DNA of 64,000 nt from Coniosporium tulheliwenetii (taxonomy: Eukaryota; Ascomycota; Dothideomycetes), in assembly GCA_030247845.1 (NCBI GenBank), contig JAPDRP010000030.1, forward strand, positions 1 to 64,000. Direction: 5' to 3'. The notes beneath the pieces are model-generated. The model worked only from the letters and a program-made list of their open reading frames with translations. It did not search any database and had not been told where the DNA came from. Shown one piece after another: positions 53,755 to 63,800 of this stretch (position 1 is its first letter; each line of letters begins with the position of its first letter). Made by a program: the position numbers and the translations under genes.

Positions 53755-53981
53755 GGGCCCAGCGGCCCAAAAATTAATCGCTTAATACGTAGTGGAACGG
53801 AGTTTAGTTTAATCCGTAGCGCAGTGAAGGAAGATCGATAAGGTAGCTTTGCTGCCATTCACACATGATGCTGCCATTCAGCAGACAGCCAAGATGGAAC
53901 GGAGGGACAGGCACGATAGGGTATATAGTTGTGGGTTCACCCGCGTATTTCTCGCTTTCTTGGTTGCAGTCATTGCATTTG

Positions 53982-54620
53982 ATGATGTCTACTACACGTG
54001 AGGAGCGACCGGAAGGTATGAGAATCAATGGTGATGATGGTGGACAAGGAGGGTCCGAGTCGGCTTCGTGTCTTCCAGAGTGTACGTGTGGTGTACCGTT
54101 CTGTTGTGATCATTGGATCAAGGGTGACGATAGGTTTTACCTGGTGAGAGTTCGAAGAGATGCTGATGAGTTGAGGGAAGAGCTAGGGCATCGAAAGAAT
54201 GCTTGGGTGTTTCCTCTTGGCGGAGTCGATGAGGATGGCGACGCTAATTTACGTATGATGCTTGTGTGTACAGCTATGCGTATCGCTTTGCAGATGATTG
54301 GAACGGGTAGTGGAGAGCATGAGGCTCGTGATGTCCAACATGATCATGATCAGGTGGGTGGTAGGCTGGTTGGTTTCATGCGAAGTCTTGCGGTGAGTTG
54401 AGTGCGACTGCTGCTTTGAGTGGAAGAATGTCTTTTGGAACGTGAGTGGTTGCTGATCGTTTCTACTGATTTGCAGGTGATCGACGAAAGCGAGGAAGTT
54501 GGTGGTGACACCGAGGAATATGACGAGCTTGATTTTTATGATGCTGCAGCTCAGTTTGGCACTGATGGCGAAGACCTTGATGCGGAGGCTGCGTTGAAGG
54601 AGGCTTCTATGGGTGGCTAA
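53982..54620 (+). CDS. unit 25: Cys-cluster protein with acidic tail, one intron
   Basis: Exons 53982-54392 and 54477-54620, 184 residues; the 84-base intron has donor GTGAGT, branch CTGAT and acceptor TTGCAG, phase 0. Residues 25-45 hold the cluster CLPECTCGVPFCCDHW, a likely metal site, followed by a strand (DRFYLVRVRRD) and helices. Exon 2 is almost purely acidic (EEVGGDTEEYDELDFYD). If unspliced, the protein ends two residues after exon 1 and lacks the acidic tail. The promoter is of the TATATAG type (about 53925), as for Rep and capsid. Family unknown. Confidence 0.65.
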
Positions 54621-55163
54621 TCCGTGTGATGTTGAGTTGAGTTGCCGTTGTTATTAAGCGGTACGGTGCTTGCTGGTTTCGCTGGATGTCTAGGCTTCTT
54701 TTATCATGACGCCCTCAGTTTTGTGCAGCCATCTGTTTTTTGTTGCCTTTTGTCTTTATTCCTAGGAGGTTGATCGCAGGAATTTGTTCCCAGGAAGTTG
54801 TTCCCAGGATCTCTTTTGTGGGAGGTTGTTCCCAGGAATTTGTTCCTATGAAGTTGTTCTCTCTATCCCCTGGTATTCTATTGCAGTACGCGGGGGATGC
54901 GAAGCATGGGGCGGAGCCCCCCGATACACTCAGAGAAGGAGGATGAAGATGGAGACGGAGATACAGATGGAGATGGATTGCTTGAGTGGAGGAGCACGAA
55001 GGATGAGTCGGTTAGAGTTGCTTTGAGATGGACTTTGATTTGTAGACAGAGAATGGGCCTGCATGAGCGACGACAGGAGCCTGGCGTAGCCAGAGGGCGG
55101 TAGCCCTTCATACACCGACAGGTGGGGGGGTACTTCCTTCTGCCTGGCTTTAGCGTGGGCCCA

Positions 55164-55198
55164 GTCAACTGATCTTACTATGATTCCGATCAGTTGAC
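55164..55198 (+). other. rolling-circle origin, units 25/26
   Basis: Perfect stem and loop; nick before 55184. Flanks GGGCCCA and CCCAGAGGCCC. Confidence 0.85.
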
Positions 55199-55511
55199 GG
55201 GCCCAGAGGCCCAAGTTACATAAGACGGAGTGCAACGGAGGAATGGTTTATCCTTAATACGTAGTGGAACGGAGTAATGTTTAATCCGTAATGGAATGAA
55301 GGAACGATACCGGGCAAAGGACAGGTTGGGTACAACGCCAAGATGGCAGCAAATGGTAGCACATGGTCTTAGCGTCAGCACACATTGAATATTTAATGGG
55401 GATGCACCCCGCACATTGTGGCTTCTATGGACACACTTGGTTCACTCTACTCGGACAGTACGTGTCTCGGGCCAGAGATTGGCTCACTCTCGTGTGGTGG
55501 CTACCTCGGCG

Positions 55512-56102
55512 ATGTCTAAGCTGGATTGCTTGCCGATTGAGTTACTGTGTATGGTGCTTGAGCACCTATGTCCGTATGACAACAAACTCGTCGGTATGAC
55601 GGAGATGGACGATTTTGTGCGTGTCGCAAGGGTGTGTAGGCGGCTTGCTGGTGTTGTCGAAGCATGGTTGCTGAGGACTTGGGATCGAGAAGATGAGGAT
55701 GGAATGCGTCCTCCTTGGTCGCCTCTTGTGGTCATTGGGGTAGCATCTACGGCCACGGCTGGGTATCTGAGGTGGCATCCTCGGATTCTTTCTCATCATC
55801 GTCTCGTGATCGGAGGAGTTGTCCGGTGTCAGCAGGGCGGTCGCTGTCAGCAGAGTTGTCGGCCGGAGGGCGCTTGGAGGTTTGTACCGGCGTTTATGTT
55901 GTTTGATGCGACCTGTGATGGTCCGAGTCTGTGGCTTTCAAGGTATACGGAGCCTGGTACGGCCGGTTGGAAGGCGGTGGAGCCAGAATGTATTGAGCGA
56001 TGGCGATGGACTAGGAGTATGACCGGAGGTGTTTGGGACGTGTGGTTCCTTGAGGATTCGGAGGAGAATAGGGCGAAGTTGACTGCCATTGACGATCGGT
56101 GA
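55512..56102 (+). CDS. unit 26: second F-box protein, in a truncated unit
   Basis: 196 residues from ATG 55512. DCLPIELLCMVLEHLCPYDN and then FVRVARVCRRLAGVVEAWLL form a clear F-box with a 10-residue insertion between the helices. The C-terminal part is Trp- and Cys-rich (CQQGGRCQQSCRPEGAWRF) and not related to unit 11. The frame ends at TGA 56102; GGTGAGG at the stop could be an intron donor, so a longer protein is possible. The unit lacks its post-gene hairpins and left origin half: at 56209 it is joined straight to the nick of unit 27. Confidence 0.75.
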   Translation: MSKLDCLPIELLCMVLEHLCPYDNKLVGMTEMDDFVRVARVCRRLAGVVEAWLLRTWDREDEDGMRPPWSPLVVIGVASTATAGYLRWHPRILSHHRLVIGGVVRCQQGGRCQQSCRPEGAWRFVPAFMLFDATCDGPSLWLSRYTEPGTAGWKAVEPECIERWRWTRSMTGGVWDVWFLEDSEENRAKLTAIDDR

Positions 56103-56209
56103 GGAGGTGAGCTGTGTGCGAGGATGAGGTTCTACGTGGTGCTGTCTTGCATTACCGGTTTGAGGCGCCTGTCGCTGTGGTGAGTGTTTTTGCAGCATCC
56201 TTATTTTGC

Positions 56210-56233
56210 TTCCGATCAGTTGACGGGCCCAGC
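56210..56233 (+). other. half origin inside the array, units 26/27
   Basis: As at 18793, only the sequence right of the predicted nick is present. The preceding bases TTATTTTGC match six of nine positions of TTACTATGA. Confidence 0.8.
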
Positions 56234-56508
56234 GGCCCAGAATACATCATAATCGAGTGCAACGAGAAGGATTTACTTTAATCCGAAACGCTAGTGGAGG
56301 AATATCGATAAGGCGGCTCTGCTGCCATTTCACATGTGCATTGCTGCCATTGTTGGCACTCACATGGTCATGGCGTCAGCTCTTGGCGTCAACGCTAGTT
56401 GTTTTTTAGTTAGACTTAAAGCGGTGGAGGATATCTCCGAACGAGGGAGATGATTTCTCTTCTTCTCTCTTTCTGCGCAGCATTAGAAAATCTATTACTT
56501 TTCGCATC

Positions 56509-57351
56509 ATGATTACAACATTTCTCGACGGAGATGTGCTCGTTAGGCGGAGTGCCTGCATACTATTGCAGGACACAGAGACTGTCCGTCAGGGCATCGT
56601 TGTTGTTAGATGCTCTTTGGAGAATAAAGCTGGTGAGCGCCTAACGGTGGTTGCTGGCGCTAAGCGTGTTCTAAACAATCCGAAGAGCGGGAATCCGCGG
56701 AACAAGAATGCGAAAGGAACGGCGTCGAAGAAGAGAGTTTCGAAGGTGGCTCGGTCGACACCACGACGCACGACGATGACCAACACGACAACGACCGGCG
56801 TGCTCGGTGCGGCAGTACCGCTTCAATGGAAAAGGTCTTTCCTCGACGATGTGGTTACCGGTCAGTCCCCGCCTGTGAAGAGGGCTAAGGTGGTGGCCAT
56901 GGTCGATGAGCTCCGACAGATGTACGATCCTCATGGAAGTCTCACGGATGCCCAGTTGGACGACATGATTTCTACGCAGGAGGCGAGAGTCACGTCGCTA
57001 GAGATGAAGTTGTTGAGATCGGTGAGGACGAAGGGTAGCGGAGGACGCTTTGACCCGTCATGTTCGAGTTCTAGTGGACAGGTGGAGGCATCTCTTCTGC
57101 CTCAAACTTGTATGGACGGAGTTATGGAGTTTGGCGGAGTGGCGCCGAATGTTGGACCAGATGCACTGTTGTTACCTGTTGATGATCCATTCCGGAGTGC
57201 GTTGCTAGAGAAGGATGCCATGGATTTTAGTTGGCTTGAAGCTCTACCGATGTCAATGGGTGTGGACCTGTCAGAATCTGTTGGCGCTGTGTCTATGGAG
57301 CAGCAGATGGGTTCAATAGGCTGTGCTCGATTTGGTGTTACGCGTGTGTAG
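56509..57351 (+). CDS. unit 27: nuclear-signal/coiled-coil protein (family with unit 10)
   Basis: 280 residues from ATG 56509. Shared with unit 10: a VVAG core in the N-terminal part, a long basic Asn/Lys/Thr-rich stretch (GNPRNKNAKGTASKKRVSK), SPPVKRAKV as nuclear signal, DPHGSLTDAQLDDMISTQEA as start of a helix, and a Met/Phe/Asp-rich C-terminus with DFSWLEALPMSMGVDLS, which looks like an activation domain. No intron is needed. Neither TACTTAATGG nor TATATAG is present upstream. Confidence 0.7.
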   Translation: MITTFLDGDVLVRRSACILLQDTETVRQGIVVVRCSLENKAGERLTVVAGAKRVLNNPKSGNPRNKNAKGTASKKRVSKVARSTPRRTTMTNTTTTGVLGAAVPLQWKRSFLDDVVTGQSPPVKRAKVVAMVDELRQMYDPHGSLTDAQLDDMISTQEARVTSLEMKLLRSVRTKGSGGRFDPSCSSSSGQVEASLLPQTCMDGVMEFGGVAPNVGPDALLLPVDDPFRSALLEKDAMDFSWLEALPMSMGVDLSESVGAVSMEQQMGSIGCARFGVTRV

Positions 57352-57657
57352 GGTTTGGTAACGGCCACCTCTCTTCTTTTCTCTCCGTGGTATTCATTTG
57401 GAGTAGACGGGGGATGCCGCAAGGCATGGGGGCAGAGCCCCCGAAGAACCCTCAAGGAGAAGGACATAGGATGGCATTGCTTGAAGGAGGACAGAAGGTT
57501 GAGTTTGTTTTATTGGTTGTGTTTTCACATTGTACATAGCATGGCTGGGGTGCGACGACAGGAGCCTTGTTTGAGCGGCAGCGAGTTGTTGGTAGACAGG
57601 TACACGGTAGTGTGGTGGAGAAACCACAGTACTGGAGGTACCAAATGGATGGGCCCA

Positions 57658-57692
57658 GTCAACTGATCTTACTATGATTCCGATCAGTTGAC
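57658..57692 (+). other. rolling-circle origin, units 27/28
   Basis: Perfect stem and loop; nick before 57678. Left flank GGGCCCA. Confidence 0.85.
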
Positions 57693-59138
57693 GGGCCCAG
57701 CGGCCCAACTTAATTACATAAGCGAACGCAGTGAGAAAGTAATCCGTAATGAAATGAAGGAAAACCACTAAGGCAGACTTGCTGCCATTGCTGCCATTAC
57801 AAATGGAGACAGATGGTCTCGGCGTTAGCTTACCTTGAATACTTAATGGGGTGCATCGCCCACTCCTTCCTGCTTTTGTGGATACACATCTGCTTTCCGC
57901 TCCGCTTCGCTCCCGCTCCTTGTGGTGTGGAGCTCGCTGGTCGCTCTGACTGTGGAAGGCACTTTGGGACCAGGTCTTATCCGTCGTGTACGTAGTGCGG
58001 GTCTTTGGTGAGTTAAGGTTGGTCTCTCTGGGTGGCTGCGCCCCATGGCTTGCGCCATCCCCCTGCAGGATAGAATGAATACTGTGTTCTTCTTTGGCCG
58101 GTAGGCTGATGTAGCATTGTAGGTGGTGAGGCCGGTTTGGTCTCTCTCTCTCTCTGTTTACTGTGATGGAGCGATGGTGGAGTCGTTGATATGAGTAACT
58201 AAATGATTGGCTGATTGATTGAGAATGATGATTGATTGATTGATTGATTGATTAAGCGATTGAGAGATGGCAAATGAATCAAGTGGGGATACTTGGTGGC
58301 TGTTGTTTGATTGCTGCCATTAGCTGCCATTAGCTGCCATTCACGCATGGACACAGATGGACAGCGCGTTAGCTTACCTTGAATACTTAAATGATGGGAT
58401 GCCTACTGTCGGTCGCGCCTTCTTAACTTCATTCTCCTCTGGCATAGCATGAGGTAACGGAGTGTTCACCAGTAGGCGTTGCGCTCGGGTTGGGCTTGGC
58501 CTCCTGTGGTGACTTGTGTCTTCGCCGGGTGACGCGGCGCTTGTATTATATATTGGCAAGGCTTGATGTCTACTAACGGAAGACACTCTATAACTAGCAT
58601 TGTGGCCGATTGATCATGGTGCTAGTTAGCAGAGCCTCTTCCGTCGTTTTGTTGCCGGTTCGAGCCCGAGCGTGACCTCTTGTTTTTTTTTCCTACACGG
58701 TTCCGTTGTTGGAGGCTAGCCACGTGCTTCTGGCGCTCGGGCTAATATTTTATTCACATTGCGCTCCTCTAGTACTTGGAGGCTTTATCGCGTTCTTCTG
58801 CTTACTTTCTGCTTGCTGACATTACTTACTTACTCACAGTCCCTAGTATTCATTGTGGACGGCGGGGGGATGCGACTGGAAGGAGCATGGGGGCAGCGCC
58901 CCCGAAGGACACACTACAAGCACAAAGGATGAAGATGACAGCCATAGCACAAAGGATGACTCGGTTAGACTTGCTTTCATTTTACTTGAGTCTTGATTGG
59001 CGCATAGAGAATGGGCCTGCATGAGCGACGTAGGAGCCTGGCGTAGCCGGTGGACGGTAGTCCTTCATACACCGACAGGTGGGGGTACTTCCTTCTGCCT
59101 GGCTTTAGCGTGGGCCCAGTCAACTGATCTTACTATGA
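57678..59138 (+). ncRNA. unit 28: gene-less monomer, third copy of unit 17
   Basis: As unit 17, with shorter G/C runs and a T9 run (58683-58691) in place of T7-C-T4. A-box 58627-58637, B-box 58657-58667; inverted leader hairpins 58030-58063. Confidence 0.5.
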
Positions 59139-59153
59139 TTCCGATCAGTTGAC
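59119..59153 (+). other. rolling-circle origin, units 28/29
   Basis: Perfect stem and loop; nick before 59139. Left flank GGGCCCA. Confidence 0.85.
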
Positions 59154-59568
59154 GGGCCCAGCGGCCCAGAAATTAGCATAAAGGACCGGAGGGACTAGTT
59201 AATCCGAGTGGAATGAGGAATATCCTTAATCCGTAATGCAATGAAGGAACAGCCTTAATCCGTAATGGAATGAAGGAAGACTGGTTGCTGCCATTGACAC
59301 TTGACCAAGATGGCAGCAGATGGACAGTGCGTTAGCAGCATATAATGGTGGGCATCCCCCACTTGCCATTGGCATTGCAGTCAGCATTCCTAGCTTTCGC
59401 TCTCACTCCACTGCATCCGTTTCGGGATTCTGTTGCGCTCCCGCTTCGCTGCGTAGGCCTCCTGGGACCGGTGTTCGGTCAGTTGGTTCTTCATGTGTAG
59501 GTCCTCACTGTAAAGGGTCCATTCTTCTGTTGGAGGTCAACGGTAGTTGTTGGTTGAGCTTGTGCGAG

Positions 59569-60168
59569 ATGGCAGAAGAGGTTTGTTGGAGCCGGTGTCT
59601 TGCTTTAGCATACGCGAAGTCCTCGGAGCTGGATGCGGAGAGCTTTGAGCGGCGCCTTGGTGAGAGGGTACGGGTGAGCGCTTTTGTGCCGTTGGATGCC
59701 CGGCTGCCTTTAGCTTTCGACATTTATGGCGCGCAGGTGGTGTCACGTGATAGCGCGTCGTATTATGTGCTGGTGGTCTTCAGCCAGGAGGTCGCGGTTG
59801 GTTCGAGAGAACAGCTTGCGGATGCGTTTAAGATGGACGACGGTAGCGATTTACACGGCAATTGGCCACAAGGGGAATCGAGTTATTACTCTATTTACAT
59901 GCCTTGGATGTGTCAATGGTTGTGCATTATGCTCAAGGCACCTACACCCTTTGTGCAAGCTCGGTTTGCTAGCGATGTGCAGTCGTGCATTGGTCGAGGT
60001 GCGCTAGAATTTGCCTTACGCGGCGCGGATCAGTGTGTAGAGGCGGATGGAGTTTTTCGCTTGATTGGACGGCGGATCAATTTATACAAGACGTTTGGTC
60101 GGCAGGTTATGCAGCGCGGTCATGTCTTGCGGTCCTTTGACGGTAAATTATTTGGACGCGGAGCATGA
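59569..60168 (+). CDS. unit 29: probable Rep-derived protein without catalytic residues
   Basis: 199 residues from ATG 59569. ESFERRLGERVRVSAFVPLD followed by SYYVLVVFSQEV repeats the Rep order (FYCKLRARM then HYHVVMKF), with Ser64 and Tyr66 at the histidine places. The second half is unlike Rep: an aromatic part (SSYYSIYMPWMCQWLCIML) and a basic end (LIGRRINLYKTFGRQVMQRG). No helicase and no YxxK. The upstream box is CATATAATGG near 59340. Confidence 0.6.
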   Translation: MAEEVCWSRCLALAYAKSSELDAESFERRLGERVRVSAFVPLDARLPLAFDIYGAQVVSRDSASYYVLVVFSQEVAVGSREQLADAFKMDDGSDLHGNWPQGESSYYSIYMPWMCQWLCIMLKAPTPFVQARFASDVQSCIGRGALEFALRGADQCVEADGVFRLIGRRINLYKTFGRQVMQRGHVLRSFDGKLFGRGA

Positions 60169-60595
60169 TCATCGTTGTGGTGGCATCTACTAAGGTCGTG
60201 TGGAAGAGCGTTCCTTGGTTCTAGCCACGTTCTTGGTGTTTGGTTAGCGGTTGTTAGGCTGTCTGCTGTTTGTTTTCTTAGCTGCGCTTTCTAGCTTGCA
60301 TTCGGCTCCCCCTCTAGCATTTTACTATGAACTGCGGGGGGATGACGACCGAAGGGAGGAATGGGGGCAGCGCCCCCGAGGACAGCATCGAGGAGGATGA
60401 AGGACGGACTTGTCGGAGAAGGGGCATTGAGACGGAGTTGTTGGAGGTGGACACTTGAGACGGACAGCGAGCTCGGTTAGAGTTGCTTGGGCCTTTGATG
60501 CGACGGTAGGAGCGTGGCGTAGCCACAGAGCGCAGCGAGGTACACGGAAGTGGGTGGTGATCTCACAGTACTGGAAGTACTTTCTTTGGGCCAAC

Positions 60596-60630
60596 GTCAA
60601 CTGATCTTACTATGATTCCGATCAGTTGAC
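60596..60630 (+). other. rolling-circle origin, units 29/30
   Basis: Perfect stem and loop; nick before 60616. Left flank GGGCCAAC. Confidence 0.85.
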
Positions 60631-60984
60631 GGGCCCAGCGGCCCAAACTTAATTACATAAGCGACCGGAGGAGAAGATCCTAATTCGTAGTGCAACGGAG
60701 AAATGCTTAATCCGTAGTGGAACGAAGGAAGATTGGTTGCTGCCATTACACTTAATGGTAGCAGATGACATTGATGGTCATAGCGTCAGCTTACCTTGAA
60801 TACTTAAATGGGGGATCCCCCCGCCCACACAGGCACACGGACACAGCTTGTTCCGCTCTCGCTCCTGCCTCCATCGCTGTCGCGATTCTGGCTTCGCTTC
60901 CGCTCTGAATAGTAGCTGTCTTGGGACCAAGATTGGATCATCGGTAGGTGGTGTTTGTCTTTATTGAGTTGAGGCTGTCTCTAT

Positions 60985-61024
60985 GGGGGTTGCACCCCCA
61001 CCCTCCCATCCGGTCGGATCCCCC
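60985..61024 (+). promoter_or_regulatory. unit 30 leader hairpins: inverted copy of the post-gene element
   Basis: On the minus strand: ATCCG-ACC-GGAT then GGGGGT-GCA-ACCCCC. Same place in the leader as in units 8, 17 and 19. Confidence 0.6.
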
Positions 61025-61162
61025 TGCGGGACAGAATGAATACTATGTTCATCGCTGCTGAGGCTGATCTAGCTTTATACGCAGTGAGGCTTGTTACCGT
61101 GGTCGAGCAATGGTGGTCTTTGCGATAGACAGGTAATCTTTCTGTCACTTGCTGGTGACAAT

Positions 61163-61510
61163 ATGGACTCTCTATTCGATTGTGCCGCGTCGAAGGTGGC
61201 GCTTGAGTTTACAGGTAATGATGTTGTCGTCAGTATCGTTTTACGTAGGCGTGAAGGATTCGAGTGGACCGACGTTGATGTTCAGAGCGATCGGTATCGA
61301 CGGCAGGTGAAGGAAGCCCTTTCTTGCAATGGAACAAAGGACGTTTGTGCAGATTGTGCGGCCGAGTGGAGTCGAGGGATGTTTTCTCGTGTGGCCATTC
61401 TAGAGGGACCGGTTGCGGTTTCGGTTCGGCTGTGTCGTGCAGAAGGCGATGTGATATTCCATGTGGTTGGTGGAATGTGTACTAGTGGAGAGAAGCCTTC
61501 ATCCGCTTAG
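61163..61510 (+). CDS. unit 30: CxxC family protein (4 of 4)
   Basis: 115 residues from ATG 61163. Has the family core MDSLFDCAASKVALEF, RYRRQVKEALSCNGTK with Cys55, and CADC with Cys62 and Cys65, then GPVAVSVRLCRAEGDVIFH. Compact, with no acidic tail. The unit is filled by a 350-base leader and a second promoter module behind the gene. Confidence 0.75.
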   Translation: MDSLFDCAASKVALEFTGNDVVVSIVLRRREGFEWTDVDVQSDRYRRQVKEALSCNGTKDVCADCAAEWSRGMFSRVAILEGPVAVSVRLCRAEGDVIFHVVGGMCTSGEKPSSA

Positions 61511-61537
61511 AGCTAGGTTCGTCGTTCAGGATTGGAC

Positions 61538-61746
61538 TGGTAAGAGACGTTTGGATTGGTTAAGAGGGTGCAGGTCTAGGTAGCCATGTGATCTGGTGAG
61601 ACTCAAGTATTTAAGTTCGCCCGGCCCCGCTTGCTGTTCTTCTTTTCTTCTTCTCTTCGCCCACGTTCCTGTCCATGCACAGGAGAGCACTTTGCTTTCG
61701 TCGTCTTGGTGCGGTGATGGTGAGTGCCTCTCTTTATGGTGGGTGA
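61538..61746 (+). promoter_or_regulatory. second promoter module with tiny ORF, unit 30
   Basis: GTATTTAAG at 61607-61615, a CT-rich stretch, then ATGCACAGG at 61675 starting a 23-codon frame to 61746. Matches unit 18 in order and in the first three codons. In both, a GT(A/G)AG(C/T) donor lies within the tiny frame or overlaps its stop. Confidence 0.45.
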
Positions 61747-62084
61747 CACTGACACTGTTTACCTTTTCTTGCTTACACCTTTCACTTACACCTCCCTGGT
61801 ATTCATTTGGAGTACGCGGGGGGATCACGAAGTGATGGGGCGGAGCCCCCGATACACTCAGAGAAGGAGGATGAAGATGGAGTTGTTTGAGGTGGATATT
61901 AAGGTGGACTGCTGATGGTGACTCGGCTAGAGTTGCATTGAGATGGACTTTGATTTGATTTGTAGACAGAGAATGGGCCTGCATGAAGCGACGGTAGGAG
62001 CGTGGCGTAGCCACAGAGCGTAGCGAGGTACAACGAAGTTGGTGGGTGGTACAGCCGTTTTGGTTGTACATTTTTTGGGCCAAC

Positions 62085-62119
62085 GTCAACTGTTCTTACT
62101 ATGATTCCGATCAGTTGAC
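62085..62119 (+). other. rolling-circle origin, units 30/31
   Basis: Left arm GTCAACTGTTC with one mismatch; nick before 62105; right flank CCCACAGGCCC. Confidence 0.8.
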
Positions 62120-62299
62120 GGGCCCACAGGCCCAACTTACATAAGACGAGTGAAGCGAGGAAGGATTTACTATTAATCCGGAATGGAATGGAGGAAGGTT
62201 TAATGGCAGCAGCTGCCATCTTGGCAAGTCACGGATCCGTGCGCACGATAGGTATATAGAAGGAGTATTCCTCGATTGTTATTTATCGGTAGAGTCACG

Positions 62300-63493
62300 A
62301 TGGATTCTGAGTGTGATCTTGAGTTGATGCGTCCCTCATGGGTGCGCCCTAGGAGTTCTACTCCGAGCACGGTTAGTGTTTCTGGTTCGGATGAGCAGGA
62401 GGCTTCTGTTAAGAAGTTTGTGTTGCATGCTACGTATTGCTATGTGACGTGGTCACAGAGTCGGATCGATGATCATGAGGAGTTTTATTGCAAACTACGC
62501 GCCAGGATGCCGCATGGCACGGAGATATTTGGTGGTAAGGAGTTGCATGAGGATGGATTTCCTCACTATCACGTTGTGATGAAGTTTCCTCGACGGATAC
62601 ATTGGAGAGATGCGCGTAAGAAGTTCGTGTTGGAGAGATCCGATGGTGTGGTTGACACGGAGGCGATTCGGATCGTGGTGCCGGACCTTTATCAGCCGGT
62701 AAGTGAGTTTCTCGATCATACTCAGGCTTACTGTGCGAAGGATGACAATCCGTGGATGTTCGGAGAGCGCATTGAAGGGGTCTCGACTGCCAAAGCGTTA
62801 CGGAAGCGCGTTTTTGCGGAGATTGTTAACGAGCCGGATTACGATCGGGCGAGTAAGATGATTAAGGAGTACGATCCGTATGAGTACGTGATGCGATATA
62901 TCTCTATTCAGCGGTTTCTGGAGACTCGGCGGCGTGTTCCCGCTGTGCGGGCTGTGGAAGCGCTGTCTTTTGAGCCGAGTCCCTGGCGACTTCCTCCAGA
63001 GGTTGAGGAGTGGAAGCGACAGAACATTGATGATCCTTCGCCTGGGCGTAAGAGGCCACTGGTACTCATCGGACCTTCACGGACTGGTAAAACCAAGTGG
63101 GCGGAATCGTTCGGCAAACCTTTTAGTATGAGTAAGCGGTGGAACATGGCTAGTTACTGCGCGGATGCGACGCATGTGGTTGTGAACGATGTTGACGCGC
63201 GGAGCTTTGGAGTATCCGGTGAAAGTTATTGGCGTGAGGTTTTAGGTTGTCAGGAGGAGTTTGATGCGTCTGATCGCTACGCTAAGACGGAGCGGTTATT
63301 GTGGAATTTTGCTTGTGTTTGGACTTGCAACCCTGACCAGGACCCTAGGCGGTACTCGGAGGTTGCGGATTACTTGAAGGATACCGGGGCAGTTGTGGTT
63401 GAGCTTACTGCGAAGTTGTATGTTGACTCCAGTTTGGTCCAGCAGGGGGATGCGACCGGAGGGAGCATGGGGCGCAGCCCCCGAGAGCACTAG
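62300..63493 (+). CDS. rep: unit 31: Rep, second copy
   Basis: Protein identical to unit 14 (37843-39036), with all nuclease and helicase motifs intact and the same promoter. As at 14/15, a capsid unit follows directly. Confidence 0.93.
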   Translation: MDSECDLELMRPSWVRPRSSTPSTVSVSGSDEQEASVKKFVLHATYCYVTWSQSRIDDHEEFYCKLRARMPHGTEIFGGKELHEDGFPHYHVVMKFPRRIHWRDARKKFVLERSDGVVDTEAIRIVVPDLYQPVSEFLDHTQAYCAKDDNPWMFGERIEGVSTAKALRKRVFAEIVNEPDYDRASKMIKEYDPYEYVMRYISIQRFLETRRRVPAVRAVEALSFEPSPWRLPPEVEEWKRQNIDDPSPGRKRPLVLIGPSRTGKTKWAESFGKPFSMSKRWNMASYCADATHVVVNDVDARSFGVSGESYWREVLGCQEEFDASDRYAKTERLLWNFACVWTCNPDQDPRRYSEVADYLKDTGAVVVELTAKLYVDSSLVQQGDATGGSMGRSPREH

Positions 63494-63572
63494 AGGTGGT
63501 GAGAGGGTAGCGAAGAGGAGGAGGATGGTAGGACGACGGAGGTGGTGAAGCCTGACTTTCAAGTGGGCCACC

Positions 63573-63607
63573 GTCAACTGATCTTACTATGATTCCGATC
63601 AGTTGAC
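63573..63607 (+). other. rolling-circle origin, units 31/32
   Basis: Perfect stem and loop; nick before 63593. Confidence 0.85.
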
Positions 63608-63800
63608 GGGCCCAGCGGCCCAAGTTACATAAGACGACTGGAAGGAGGAAGGATTTACTATTAATCCGTAACAAAGTGGAGGAAGGTTTAGCTGCCATCT
63701 TGGTTCAGTATGGTAATGGCAGCAGCTACCATTCTTGGCGTGACTACGATAGGGTATATAGTCGTGGGTTCACTCGCATGTTTCTTGCTGTGCAATAGTC

